Source of the DNA: an uncultured Prevotellaceae bacterium
GTDB lineage: Bacteria > Bacteroidota > Bacteroidia > Bacteroidales > Bacteroidaceae
Assembly: GCA_900314655.1 (NCBI GenBank)
Contig: OMWC01000036.1
Span: forward strand, 1 to 34,236
Direction: 5' to 3'
Length of the DNA: 34,236 nt
The notes beneath the pieces are model-generated. The model did not search any database. It saw only the letters and a program-made list of their open reading frames with translations, and had not been told where the DNA came from. Made by a program: the position numbers and the translations under genes. This document shows positions 1 to 6,140 of the stretch, piece after piece (positions within the stretch are counted from its first letter, which is position 1; each line of letters starts with the position of its first letter).

Positions 1-31
1 AAGGTAAGTGAAAAATCTGACATGGCAAAAT

Positions 32-56
32 CCTGAGCAACTTTTTGTTGCTCAGG
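32..56 (-). terminator. Hairpin terminator after the 72-692 gene
   Basis: A perfect 10-bp stem (CCTGAGCAAC / GTTGCTCAGG) with a 5-nt loop lies 16 bp beyond the stop codon of the minus-strand hypothetical gene. Read on the minus strand it is followed by ATTTTGCC, a short weak T-run, so termination efficiency is uncertain. Confidence 0.6.
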
Positions 57-71
57 TACTTATAAAGAAAG

Positions 72-692
72 TTAAACTAAAGTGCTGCGGAATTTAGGGT
101 GATAGACAACTTTTTCTACCCTTGGGGGGTCTGTATAAGGGTTACTAGCAGGGGTAACATTATTATAAACAATAAATACATCCGTAATATCATTTAATGT
201 TTCCGCACGTCCACCCGTGGCAAAAATCATATGTCCTTTCAATAAAGGTGAATCAACTGGTATTACTTTTTGTATTTTATAGTGAGTTAAGCTTTTCCAA
301 CCGTATGGGGCATCACTTTGTTGTACTTCTTCAACTTTCGGTTGCATTACATAGGTTGCGTCGTCGATTTCAAAATTTTGTGCGGGCTCTGCCATAGTAA
401 TTAAATTCGGATTCTCTTCTTCGCCTTGCAAATTACTCATTGTAGCCGCAGAATTTAATAATGCGGGATTCAATGCCATCAAAACTATTACAGGAACTGT
501 TTTCCCTAACGGGGCTGTCATTCCTCCGTCATAAGGTGCTCCTTCCGAATCGTTTTTTCGCGCAAAACTCACACTGCTGACTGGTAATATTGCCCGTAGT
601 AAGCAAAGCACTTCCTTACTGGCATTTTTATGCCAATAGAAGAAAGGCAACGGCCATATAGCGTAATCTTGATGATAATGTTTATTCGCCAT
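72..692 (-). CDS. Hypothetical protein, 206 residues
   Basis: I do not recognise a family. The ATG at 692 lies about 27 bp downstream of a good -7 box on the same strand, and a hairpin follows the stop, so this looks like a complete single-gene unit. The N-terminal 57 residues are mixed, with an aromatic stretch around residues 12-20. A hydrophobic segment at about residues 64-84, following Met58, could be a membrane or secretion segment. The C-terminal half is acidic and then polar, and ends with several basic residues. A shorter start at Met58, placing the hydrophobic segment at the N-terminus, is possible, but the promoter position favours 692. No function is proposed. Confidence 0.65.
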   Translation of the reverse strand: MANKHYHQDYAIWPLPFFYWHKNASKEVLCLLRAILPVSSVSFARKNDSEGAPYDGGMTAPLGKTVPVIVLMALNPALLNSAATMSNLQGEEENPNLITMAEPAQNFEIDDATYVMQPKVEEVQQSDAPYGWKSLTHYKIQKVIPVDSPLLKGHMIFATGGRAETLNDITDVFIVYNNVTPASNPYTDPPRVEKVVYHPKFRSTLV

Positions 693-718
693 AGGTGTTT
701 CGTTCTGCTTAAGTCGTT

Positions 719-727
719 ACAAATATA
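719..727 (-). promoter_or_regulatory. Bacteroidetes -7 box for the 72-692 gene
   Basis: On the minus strand this reads TATATTTGT, matching the Bacteroidetes sigma-ABfr -7 consensus TAnnTTTGY. It lies about 27 bp upstream of the ATG at 692, which would give a leader of roughly 20 nt. Confidence 0.55.
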
Positions 728-817
728 AGTATAATACACGAAGAATCCAAATAATTAACCTTTTTTTCATTTATGCAGGATGTATAAGGTAGTTTTCTCA
801 ATGTGTTTCAGAAAAAT

Positions 818-877
818 TTAACTCTTCACGAATTGATGTAACTTGAGTGATAACAAGGAGTTGCGGTGAAGGGTTAA
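818..877. repeat. Palindromic element with 12-bp arms
   Basis: TTAACTCTTCAC (818-829) pairs with GTGAAGGGTTAA (866-877), with one T/G mismatch that would be a wobble pair in RNA. The loop is 36 nt. The right arm is part of a 15-bp sequence (861-875) that recurs in inverse orientation at 1380-1394, which suggests a dispersed intergenic repeat. Confidence 0.6.
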
Positions 878-884
878 AACCCAC

Positions 885-919
885 CCCCAAACTGGAGACC
901 CGCCCCAAACTGGAGACCC
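885..919. repeat. Two 18-bp-spaced copies of a 17-bp direct repeat
   Basis: CCCCAAACTGGAGACCC occurs exactly at 885-901 and again at 903-919. A truncated third start (CCCCAA) follows at 921 and runs into the GC-rich hairpin at 927-946. Confidence 0.75.
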
Positions 920-926
920 ACCCCAA

Positions 927-946
927 CCCTCCCTGTTTAGGGAGGG
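927..946. repeat. GC-rich hairpin CCCTCCC / GGGAGGG
   Basis: A 7-bp perfect stem with a 6-nt loop (TGTTTA). The same CCCTCCC/GGGAGGG stem occurs at 33622-33642 and 33902-33920 at the other end of the window, so it behaves like a small dispersed REP-type palindrome. No adequate T-run is present to call it a terminator. Confidence 0.55.
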
Positions 947-960
947 AGCCTTATGAGCGG

Positions 961-1202
961 GCATTCGTAAATGTGCCACTTCGGTATCGTAAATGATAGA
1001 GTTACGTCTCGCAAATGATACATTTAGACTTCATGTTTCTATGTCAATTGGATAACTGGAATGTATTCCGTTTAATGATGTTTTGGTCTTCAATCTATGA
1101 TGTTTTGACTTTCATTCTATGATGTTTTGGAGTCCATTCTATGATAGATTGAAGTCCGTTTGATGATACTTTGGAAGGCAAAACATCATCGAATGGAATG
1201 AA
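961..1202. repeat. Array with strict 22-bp periodicity
   Basis: Five consecutive 22-bp units from 1071 to 1180 carry the core ATGATGTTTTGG or a variant, at 1075, 1097, 1119, 1141 and 1163, exactly 22 bp apart. To the left, CG(T/C)AAATG cores at 966, 988 and 1010 are also 22 bp apart and fall in the same register (966 + 5x22 = 1076, one base off the right-hand cores). The next 22 bp (1181-1202) hold the core in inverse orientation (AAAACATCATCGAA). The units are diverged rather than identical and have no spacer/repeat alternation. Confidence 0.75.
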
Positions 1203-1475
1203 TTATCTAGATTATTTTTAAGTAAACATAAAGACACGAAGATTTTTAACGATAACGTTAACCTTAACCATAACGAATATTTAATAGAACACAGAATTAC
1301 TTCCCTTCGGTCATTGACACATTATTTATGTTCACTAAGTTACGTTCACAAAAGACACAATAATAACTAAGGTCGCGGAAACCCTTCACCGCAAATGGTT
1401 GTTTGTCAGGCGGTTGGGGGTCTTGGTGAATCTTTTTGATGTTGCCAAACACTTGGAAGATGCTACCTCTTTGTT

Positions 1476-1492
1476 GCCAAAATGTTTCATTA
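1476..1492. repeat. 17-bp direct repeat, left copy
   Basis: GCCAAAATGTTTCATTA, identical to 2413-2429. The two copies bracket the toxin-antitoxin pair. The sequence after each copy is also loosely similar (a G-rich stretch followed by TGG). Confidence 0.75.
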
Positions 1493-1526
1493 AGAGCGGG
1501 AGTTGGTAACCCCGTATTCACTTTGA

Positions 1527-1709
1527 TTATTGGAAAATGCTATTTTCGTCAATAACCTGCTTGGCGGGAATATACTGGATATTATTGTCTTTATCGCAGA
1601 CAACGACACACTCACCCCGCAATGCTTTTTCTTGCAGCATCCGCTTTTCTGCCAGTTCAAGGCCATGCTTAAGCTTTTCAGAAAGCTCATGTACTTCTTT
1701 ATTTGACAT
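1527..1709 (-). CDS. Small protein downstream of zeta-like toxin, putative antitoxin
   Basis: This gene encodes 60 residues. Its ATG lies inside the 3' end of the zeta-like gene (11-bp overlap, different frame), which implies translational coupling and a joint function. The N-terminal half (residues about 3-30) is a charged amphipathic helix rich in Glu, Lys and Leu. The C-terminal half has a beta-like stretch (residues about 33-40) ending in a short acidic tail. The size and coupling suggest an antitoxin or accessory regulator of the kinase, but this is inference from context; no epsilon- or PezA-type domain is visible. In classical epsilon-zeta and PezAT modules the antitoxin precedes the toxin, and here the order is reversed. 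An overlapping ORF in another frame (1490-1690) was judged a shadow. Confidence 0.7.
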   Translation of the reverse strand: MSNKEVHELSEKLKHGLELAEKRMLQEKALRGECVVVCDKDNNIQYIPAKQVIDENSIFQ

Positions 1710-2274
1710 GTTTCTTTATCTGATTAAATAATGATTCTTCAAAAATATTAGTATTAGCATTTTTACCTCCACATGCAATCTGAACACGAGGATTCACGCT
1801 GTTGTCGTATATATCCCAGTAATCTACTATTGGAATAAAGAGGTGAAACAAATTGTTGATGCCTACAACATATCTGCGTCTGATAACATTTTCAGGAATG
1901 TTATGTCCCCCCTTCTGAACGCGCTCAGCAACTCGAAGAACAGCCAATTCTGGGGTTCGTAGCCAGAAGAATAATAGGTGAACTTTATAATCCTTTGCCT
2001 GAGCACGGTGAACGAGGTTTAGGTATGACTTCGTGGCAAGAGTGGTTTCTATAGAAAAAGATTCATCGTTCTGAAGAAGTTCTTCTATTCGTTTGAGCAT
2101 CAACCGGCCAGCCTCTATTGCCATACCTTCAGGATTGAATGGAGATAGACCACGGGCAATTTCATCAGCATTCACAAACTCCCTGCAATTAAGAATTTCA
2201 GGAAGAACAGTGTATGATGCGGTTGTCTTACCTGCACCATTACACCCACTGATGATATAGAGATTCTTACACAT
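1699..2274 (-). CDS. Zeta-toxin-family P-loop kinase
   Basis: This is a 191-residue protein when started at the ATG at 2274. A 5-codon longer TTG start at 2289 is unlikely because its codons form the -7 promoter box. Walker A GCNGAGKT is at residues 10-17, followed by a NADEIA motif (35-40) and SIETTLATKS (74-83), the arrangement of the zeta-toxin fold. The conserved segment with Arg114, Arg118 and the GGHNIPENVIRRRY stretch (122-135) closes the nucleotide site. Characterised zeta and PezT toxins phosphorylate UDP-N-acetylglucosamine and block peptidoglycan precursor synthesis, while other family members have different or unknown substrates, so the substrate here is unproven. The coupled 60-residue gene downstream is the likely partner. 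A housekeeping nucleotide-kinase role cannot be excluded. Confidence 0.85.
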   Translation of the reverse strand: MCKNLYIISGCNGAGKTTASYTVLPEILNCREFVNADEIARGLSPFNPEGMAIEAGRLMLKRIEELLQNDESFSIETTLATKSYLNLVHRAQAKDYKVHLLFFWLRTPELAVLRVAERVQKGGHNIPENVIRRRYVVGINNLFHLFIPIVDYWDIYDNSVNPRVQIACGGKNANTNIFEESLFNQIKKHVK

Positions 2275-2277
2275 GGT

Positions 2278-2286
2278 GCAAAGATA
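2278..2286 (-). promoter_or_regulatory. -7 box for the zeta-like gene, nearly leaderless
   Basis: The minus strand reads TATCTTTGC, a perfect TAnnTTTGY, ending only 3 nt before the ATG at 2274. Since transcription in Bacteroidetes starts a few bases after this box, the mRNA should be leaderless or nearly so. The box also rules out the upstream TTG start. Confidence 0.65.
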
Positions 2287-2412
2287 CAAAATGTTTTGGA
2301 AAGTTATATGATAGTGCCGTTAAATTTATCGAAATACAGAATCCATCATGGTCAGTATAAAGTAAAAATGATCATAGTCTCGTGTTCATTTGTAAGTTAA
2401 AGATATATTGTA

Positions 2413-2429
2413 GCCAAAATGTTTCATTA
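2413..2429. repeat. 17-bp direct repeat, right copy
   Basis: Exact copy of 1476-1492, located 937 bp away between the toxin promoter and the recO promoter. Confidence 0.75.
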
Positions 2430-2466
2430 TGACGGGGAATGATTTGGCAGTTTGAAAATATGTTTG

Positions 2467-2475
2467 TATATTTGC
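2467..2475 (+). promoter_or_regulatory. Promoter of recO, nearly leaderless
   Basis: TATATTTGC matches the -7 consensus and ends 4 nt before the recO ATG. A TTTG at 2443-2446, 20 bp upstream, is a plausible -33 element. Confidence 0.65.
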
Positions 2476-2479
2476 CAAC

Positions 2480-3205
2480 ATGCTGCTGAAGACTCAGGCC
2501 GTGGTGCTCCGCACGATTAAATACGGGGAGAATAAACTCATTGTGGACTTCCTGACGGAACAGGAAGGAAGGGTGTCGTGTGTGGTGGGCATTCCGAAGA
2601 CGCAGAAGGGAAAACTGAAGAAGCAGTTCTTCCAGCCGCTGACTATCCTGGAGGTGGAACTTGACATCCGTCCGAATCAGCAGCTTCACCACATCCGCGA
2701 TGCACGTATCGGCATTCCATACGCTTCGATTCCCTTTGATCCCACGAAACTGAGCATATTACTCTTCCTGGCTGAGTTCGTCTATTATGGAACGCGCGAC
2801 GAGCAAATGAATCCGGCACTCTATCAGTTTGTGGCCAACAGCCTGCAATGGCTCGACGGCTGCGAAGGGCAGTTCGCCAATTTCCATCTGGTGTTTATGA
2901 TGAGGCTGAGCCGATTTATTGGATTCTTCCCTTACGTGGAAGACTATCATGAGGGCGACTTGTTTGACCTGCGCACGGCTAACTTCACTTCGCAGACTCC
3001 TGCGCATGGCGATTTCCTGCCACCCGCTGACGCAGCCCACATCAACACTTTGTTGCGGATGAAATATGCCTCCATGCATCTTTTCCACATGAACCACGAC
3101 GACCGCAACCGCATCGTGGACGTGATTATCCGGTTCTATCGGTTGCATGTGCCTGCTTTTCCCGAACTCCGTTCGCTTGAGGTAATGAAGGAACTGTGGC
3201 GATAG
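2480..3205 (+). CDS. recO: DNA repair protein RecO
   Basis: The 241-residue protein has the normal length for RecO, the RecFOR mediator that binds single-stranded DNA and helps RecR load RecA onto SSB-coated gaps. The N-terminal domain (about residues 1-80) is the typical RecO OB-fold beginning LLKTQAVVLRTIKYGENKLIV. The remainder is helical with the family pattern FLAEFVYYG...QFVANSLQWLD. The paired cysteines of the zinc finger found in many RecO proteins are absent: only one Cys lies in the middle region. The start is fixed by a promoter box 4 nt upstream. It is transcribed alone and converges on ftsZ. Confidence 0.93.
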   Translation: MLLKTQAVVLRTIKYGENKLIVDFLTEQEGRVSCVVGIPKTQKGKLKKQFFQPLTILEVELDIRPNQQLHHIRDARIGIPYASIPFDPTKLSILLFLAEFVYYGTRDEQMNPALYQFVANSLQWLDGCEGQFANFHLVFMMRLSRFIGFFPYVEDYHEGDLFDLRTANFTSQTPAHGDFLPPADAAHINTLLRMKYASMHLFHMNHDDRNRIVDVIIRFYRLHVPAFPELRSLEVMKELWR

Positions 3206-3226
3206 GCTCCCCGCAGAAAAATGCGA

Positions 3227-3258
3227 AATCCCGAACTGCTGTCTCAGCGTTCGGGATT
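3227..3258. terminator. Shared bidirectional terminator between recO and ftsZ
   Basis: AATCCCGAAC pairs perfectly with GTTCGGGATT. GCTG/CAGC extends the stem inward with one bulged T and a 3-nt loop. It lies 21 bp after the recO stop and 37 bp after the ftsZ stop. On the minus strand it is followed by TTTCGCATTTTT; on the plus strand by a U-rich but less regular stretch. Confidence 0.8.
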
Positions 3259-3295
3259 CCTCTCATTTATGATGAATAACTGTTATGATATTAGT

Positions 3296-4615
3296 CTATG
3301 AGAATTTGATGATGCCCTGGATGGCCTCGTGGGGGCCGTCGTCTTTCGACTTGATTTCGCCGGCTGCCTGATTGCGGATTTCATCGAGCACCGCACGTGT
3401 GCGCTTGTAGGTGGGCGTCTGTTCCACGGCAGAGATGACGTCGTCGTTGTCGAGGTCTTCCTGGCGGAAGATGAAGATATGCGGGCGGCGCTTGTACTGG
3501 CTGGTGCTGCCGTCCTTGCCGTAATAGCGGTTGCGGCGGTCCTGTCGCTCTGCAGCCTTCTCTTCTTCGGCTGCAATGCGGTCAGCCTCTTCCTGGGTGC
3601 GCTTGGTGAAGTGGCCGCTCATGCCGTCCACGTCTTCGATGCCGAAGCCTGTGGCCAGGATGGTAACCTTCACTTTGTCGCCCAACTCGGGATCGGTGGC
3701 CAGTCCCCATTTGATTTCGAAATCGCTGCCAAACTTGGCCATGAAGTCGTTCACGTCGTTCATTTCCTCCATCATCAGGCCCTGCTTTGACTGCTTGTCG
3801 GAGCAGAAAGAGATGGAGAGCAGAATCTTCTTGGAGTTGAACACGTCGTTATCGTTGAGCAGCGGAGAGTTCAGCGCATCGTCGATAGCCTTCTTCACGC
3901 GTCCTTCGCCTTCACCGTAACCGGTTGACATGATGGCCACTCCGCCATCCTTCAGTACGGTTTTCACGTCGTTGAAGTCGAGGTTGATAAGGCCGTGTAC
4001 GGTGATAATCTCGGCAATCGACTTGGCAGCCACGCTCAGCGTGTCGTCGGCCTTACCGAAAGCATCGAGCACGGTCAGCTCGGGATATATCTCGCGCAGG
4101 CGTTCATTATTGATAACCAGCAGGGCATCCACGTGTTTCGACATCTCTTCCACGCCGTCGAGGGCCTGGTCGATCTTCTTCGGTCCTTCGAAACGGAAAG
4201 GAATGGTGACGATACCCACCGTGAGGATGCCCATCTCCTTGGAGATGCGGGCAATGACGGGGGCTGCACCAGTGCCCGTGCCGCCACCCATACCGGCGGT
4301 GATGAAGGCCATCTTCGTGCCGTCGCTGAGCATGTTCTTCACATCCTCAATGCTTTCCTCGGCAGCCTGACGGGCTTTCTCGGGTTTGTTACCGGCTCCA
4401 AGGCCTTCCTTACCCAACTGCAGATGCACGGGTACGGGTGAATCGTTAAGTGCCTGGTTGTCGGTGTTGCAGAGTACGAAGGATACGTCGTGGATACCTT
4501 CGCGATACATGTGGTTGACGGCATTGCCGCCACCGCCACCAACACCAATCACCTTGATGATACTGTTCTCTTTCTCGGGTTCACCGAAATCCAATATATC
4601 GAAATCTGGTCTCAT
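3296..4615 (-). CDS. ftsZ: Cell division GTPase FtsZ
   Basis: FtsZ polymerises into the Z-ring and recruits the division machinery. The 439-residue protein opens with a short N-terminal tail and a Gly-rich strand (IGVGGGGGNAVNHM, about 23-36). The tubulin signature GGGTGTG is at 110-116 and the T7 loop NLDFNDV, which supplies the catalytic Asp to the neighbouring subunit, at 211-217. The core ends near residue 335. A charged linker rich in Glu, Arg and Lys follows (about 335-390), then a C-terminal segment that should hold the FtsA-binding peptide, ending EAIQGIIKFS. It is the last gene of the dcw operon, 48 bp after ftsA, and ends at the shared terminator. Confidence 0.97.
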   Translation of the reverse strand: MRPDFDILDFGEPEKENSIIKVIGVGGGGGNAVNHMYREGIHDVSFVLCNTDNQALNDSPVPVHLQLGKEGLGAGNKPEKARQAAEESIEDVKNMLSDGTKMAFITAGMGGGTGTGAAPVIARISKEMGILTVGIVTIPFRFEGPKKIDQALDGVEEMSKHVDALLVINNERLREIYPELTVLDAFGKADDTLSVAAKSIAEIITVHGLINLDFNDVKTVLKDGGVAIMSTGYGEGEGRVKKAIDDALNSPLLNDNDVFNSKKILLSISFCSDKQSKQGLMMEEMNDVNDFMAKFGSDFEIKWGLATDPELGDKVKVTILATGFGIEDVDGMSGHFTKRTQEEADRIAAEEEKAAERQDRRNRYYGKDGSTSQYKRRPHIFIFRQEDLDNDDVISAVEQTPTYKRTRAVLDEIRNQAAGEIKSKDDGPHEAIQGIIKFS

Positions 4616-4625
4616 ATGCTTCTAT

Positions 4626-4653
4626 TTCTTAATTCTTAATTCATAATTCTTAA
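4626..4653. repeat. Four 7-bp TTCTTAA units in the ftsA-ftsZ gap
   Basis: TTCTTAA, TTCTTAA, TTCATAA and TTCTTAA occur in tandem and fill most of the 48-bp ftsA-ftsZ gap. The sequence is AT-rich with no promoter box. It resembles the short AATTAAGAA-type spacers seen between many Bacteroidetes genes. Confidence 0.7.
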
Positions 4654-4663
4654 TACCCAATTA

Positions 4664-6118
4664 CTACTCGTCCTCGGCCACCATCTTGCGGAAGAAGTTG
4701 CCGAGTTTCTTGCCTAAGGTCTTCAGGCCGTTCTCCTTGTCGTCTTCCTCTTCGGCGGCCTTGGCTGCGGCCTCCTCGGCAGCAGCTTTGGCGGCAGCCT
4801 CTTCTTCGGCACGGCGTTTCTCTTCCTCGGCTTTCAGCTTCTCTGCTTCGGTGAGCACCACGCCGCTCTGAATCTCGTTTACCTTGCGAGGCTCGCGATG
4901 GATGTCGGCAGTCGTGGTGGTGGTGGCTGGTTTGCTTTCGGCAAAAAGATCGGCGTTGGGGTCGATTTCATCACCTGCGCAGTTCATGTCGCCTTTAGCC
5001 AGGATGCCGAGCACGGTATTCATGCGGCCGTCTTTGGCCGTGATGAGTGGATCTTTGGCCGTGATGGCCTGGGTGACGAACTTGGCAATGCGGATTTTCT
5101 CCAGATGCGTATGGTTGCGGAAGGCCGTCTCGATATTCCTCATGTTTGAGCCGCCGCCCGTGAGAATGATGCCGCCCAGCAAGCGGTCGGCATATTCGCT
5201 GGGAACCTGATACCAGACGTTCTCCACGATTTCCTGCATACGGCCTTCCACGATTTCCACGAACTTGCGGCTTTCGATGGAGCGGTCGCTGTCGATGCTG
5301 AGATTGAGTGAGGAATCAATGTCGCTGTTGTCGGTGAATGCCGAAGCGTATTTCAGCTTCATTTCTTCGGCGTGGCTTTCCTCCATCTGCAATGAAGCAA
5401 TGTCCTTGGTGATATTATTGCCACCAAGAGGAATGACAGCCAGATGGCGCAGCACGTTTTTGAAATAGACAGAAACAGTAGTGGTATCGGCACCGAGGTC
5501 AACAAGCACGCATCCGGAGCGTTTCTCGGCATCGGTAAGCACGGAGTCGGCAAGGGCAAGCGGAGCGAGATACATCTCGGCGATGGCCACGTTGGCCAGG
5601 TCGAAACACTTGTTGAGGTTGCGGTAGAACATCTTGCGCCAGAGGATATTCAGGAAGTTTCCTTCGAGACGGCTGCACTGGATGCCCACGGGATCCATCT
5701 GGTACTGGTTGTCCACCTTGTATTCTTGTGTGGCGGCGTCAAGAATCTCCTGATCCTGGTAGCTCATATTGCGGTTGCCGTCCATCAGCTCGTTGACCAT
5801 TTCCTGGGTCACGATGGTGTCTTCGGGAAGATTCTTCACAATGTTGTTCTTCACACTGCGGATGCTTTGTCCTCCCACACCTACATAGACGTGAACGATT
5901 TCTGTCTTCAACGTGGTGGTTAATTTCTTCACGATGTTTGAGATGCACTGGGCTGTCTTGTCAATATTATAGACCACGCCCTTGCGGATGAAACTTCCCG
6001 ACTCCTCTGTGACAACTGCGAGCACAGAGATACTGCCGTCGAGATTCTTCTTTCCTGCAATACCGGTCATTTTGGATGATCCCAGTTCAATAGCGACGAT
6101 AAATTCCTTTGCTGCCAT
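4664..6118 (-). CDS. ftsA: Cell division protein FtsA
   Basis: FtsA is the actin-like membrane tether of the Z-ring. The start chosen is the ATG at 6118 (484 residues) because the family N-terminus is the strand EFIVAIELGSSKMTGIAGKK with the first phosphate loop; the 40 upstream codons overlap the end of ftsQ in another frame and look non-coding. The second phosphate loop VLVDLGADTTTVSVY is at about 204-218 and GGIILTGGGSNM at about 315-326. After residue 380 comes an unusual tail: a Thr-rich stretch (about 399-404), an Ala/Glu/Lys-rich predicted coiled coil (about 425-460), then the amphipathic helix LKTLGKKLGNFFRKMV (465-480), the expected membrane-targeting sequence. The tail makes it some 60 residues longer than a compact FtsA. 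Confidence 0.96.
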   Translation of the reverse strand: MAAKEFIVAIELGSSKMTGIAGKKNLDGSISVLAVVTEESGSFIRKGVVYNIDKTAQCISNIVKKLTTTLKTEIVHVYVGVGGQSIRSVKNNIVKNLPEDTIVTQEMVNELMDGNRNMSYQDQEILDAATQEYKVDNQYQMDPVGIQCSRLEGNFLNILWRKMFYRNLNKCFDLANVAIAEMYLAPLALADSVLTDAEKRSGCVLVDLGADTTTVSVYFKNVLRHLAVIPLGGNNITKDIASLQMEESHAEEMKLKYASAFTDNSDIDSSLNLSIDSDRSIESRKFVEIVEGRMQEIVENVWYQVPSEYADRLLGGIILTGGGSNMRNIETAFRNHTHLEKIRIAKFVTQAITAKDPLITAKDGRMNTVLGILAKGDMNCAGDEIDPNADLFAESKPATTTTTADIHREPRKVNEIQSGVVLTEAEKLKAEEEKRRAEEEAAAKAAAEEAAAKAAEEEDDKENGLKTLGKKLGNFFRKMVAEDE

Positions 6119-6140
6119 ACTGTTTCGGTTTTTTACTGTT

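Larger units (their letters stand above)
693..1526. other. Repeat-rich intergenic region without a convincing gene
   Basis: About 830 bp contain no ORF I would defend. The longest candidate, 1297-1521 on the minus strand (74 codons), has no recognisable domain or promoter and runs through repeated sequence. The region instead holds, in order, a 12-bp imperfect palindrome (818-877), an 18-bp tandem repeat (885-919), a GC-rich hairpin (927-946), a 22-bp periodic array (961-1202), an inverted copy of a 15-bp piece of the first palindrome (1380-1394), and a 17-bp sequence that recurs at 2413 (1476-1492). Confidence 0.7.

Noticed and set aside
961..1202. Possible CRISPR array
   Set aside because: The units are contiguous and divergent, 22 bp long with no unique spacers, and no cas gene is present.
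1297..1521. 74-codon minus-strand ORF between the 22-bp array and the putative antitoxin gene
   Set aside because: It has no promoter and no domain, and runs through sequence that recurs elsewhere in the window (15-bp inverted copy, 17-bp repeat), so it looks like an open frame in repeat DNA.
2372..2692. 106-codon minus-strand ORF across the recO promoter and start
   Set aside because: It lies antisense to recO and its promoter, ends in the 17-bp repeat region and shows no family features.
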